Shown here: positions 6,658 through 6,899 of the stretch, in pieces
Numbering within the stretch: position 1 is the stretch's first letter
Layout: every line of letters starts with the position of its first letter
Assembly (NCBI GenBank): GCA_004557565.1
Contig: SFGS01000090.1
Location: 1-6,899, forward strand
DNA: 6,899 nucleotides
Direction: 5' to 3'
Source of the DNA: Bacteroidales bacterium
GTDB lineage: Bacteria; Bacteroidota; Bacteroidia; Bacteroidales; Muribaculaceae
The notes under the pieces: generated by a model
The model's database searches: none
What the model was told of the DNA's origin: nothing
Seen by the model: the letters and a program-made list of their open reading frames with translations, nothing else
Made by a program: the position numbers and the translations under genes

Positions 6658-6724
6658 TCTACGAGTCAACGGGTCAACAAGTCAACGAGACTACAGGTCT
6701 ATGAGTTTTTTTTTAGTCAATGGG
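6658..6724. repeat. Octamer tandem repeat (TCAACGAG-like) with a run of nine T
   Basis: Starting four bases after the lipoprotein stop codon, six adjacent 8-base units follow the pattern TCAACGAG with variations: TCTACGAG, TCAACGGG, TCAACAAG, TCAACGAG, ACTACAGG, TCTATGAG (6658-6705). Nine T come next (6706-6714), then AG, then a further unit-like TCAATGGG (6717-6724). Before the T run a weak stem AGAC/GTCT (6688-6691 with 6697-6700) is possible, so this could double as a poor terminator for the lipoprotein gene. Slippage in such an array would change the 3' end of the transcript but not the protein. Confidence 0.7.
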
Positions 6725-6899
6725 CGGCTCAGTGGAAAATTTCTGGGGATAGATTATGCAATGTTGCCGAATCGTGAATGGAATCAAAAACAAAAACATA
6801 AAAAAACAGCCTTGGGGCAACGTGGAATGCTTCGCATTTGGCGGTGCGACTGTGCGCTTTGCGTCATTGGAAACGAGTTTCCATGCCGCCAACCACACA
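6725..6899. other. Non-coding right end with nested inverted repeats
   Basis: No gene is supported here. A 61-codon minus-strand frame (6713-6898) has no recognisable features and runs through palindromes and A runs. Seen directly: AATGC/GCATT around TTC (6826-6838); TTGGCGG (6838-6844) pairing with CCGCCAA (6886-6892); and nested inside that, TGGAAA/TTTCCA around CGAG (6868-6883). On the minus strand these are followed by seven T (complement of 6800-6806), so the stretch might form the 3' end of a transcript coming from the right, or be a copy of a structured intergenic repeat. Confidence 0.4.

Noticed and set aside
6713..6898. 61-codon minus-strand frame at the right edge
   Set aside because: It runs through an A run, hairpins and repeat-like DNA, matches nothing recognisable, and has no promoter-like sequence; more likely part of a structured non-coding region.

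Overview
This window reads as chromosomal DNA from a member of the Bacteroidales, most likely a gut or rumen Prevotellaceae/Muribaculaceae-type organism. The grounds are: three protein families that are typical of, or largely confined to, Bacteroidetes (DUF2851, PCMD, and a large secreted Ig/CHB_HEX_C-type protein whose C-terminal end resembles the tails of Bacteroidetes secreted proteins); no Shine-Dalgarno sequences ahead of the starts; A/T-rich leaders; and matches to the Bacteroidetes promoter box TAnnTTTG. The exact genus is not determinable by reading alone.

Layout. Bases 1-379 hold no gene. They contain the 3' untranslated region of the first gene: an 80-bp-period repeat (181-344) followed, in the minus direction, by a textbook intrinsic terminator (101-141). 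Bases 380-3361 on the minus strand encode a 993-residue secreted multidomain beta-sandwich protein. Bases 3362-3733 form a divergent intergenic region with one promoter box for each direction and an unexplained GC-rich island between them. On the plus strand follow three genes: a 427-residue DUF2851 protein (3734-5017), a 317-residue exported PCMD-domain protein (5082-6035), and a 185-residue lipoprotein (6097-6654). A hairpin sits between the second and third. Bases 6655-6899 are non-coding and contain an octamer tandem repeat with a run of nine T, then nested inverted repeats up to the window edge.

How the genes relate. The DUF2851 and PCMD genes are 64 bp apart with no terminator between them and could be co-transcribed. 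The lipoprotein gene is separated from them by a strong stem-loop and may be attenuated or independently expressed. Three of the four products carry export signals (the secreted protein, the PCMD protein and the lipoprotein), so the window is mostly about the cell envelope. The DUF2851 protein is the one predicted cytoplasmic product. No mobile element, CRISPR array, tRNA or rRNA was seen, and nothing in the window amounts to a clear new defence or metabolic system. The most open questions are the repeat-laden 3' UTR and the metal-site-like architecture of the DUF2851 protein.
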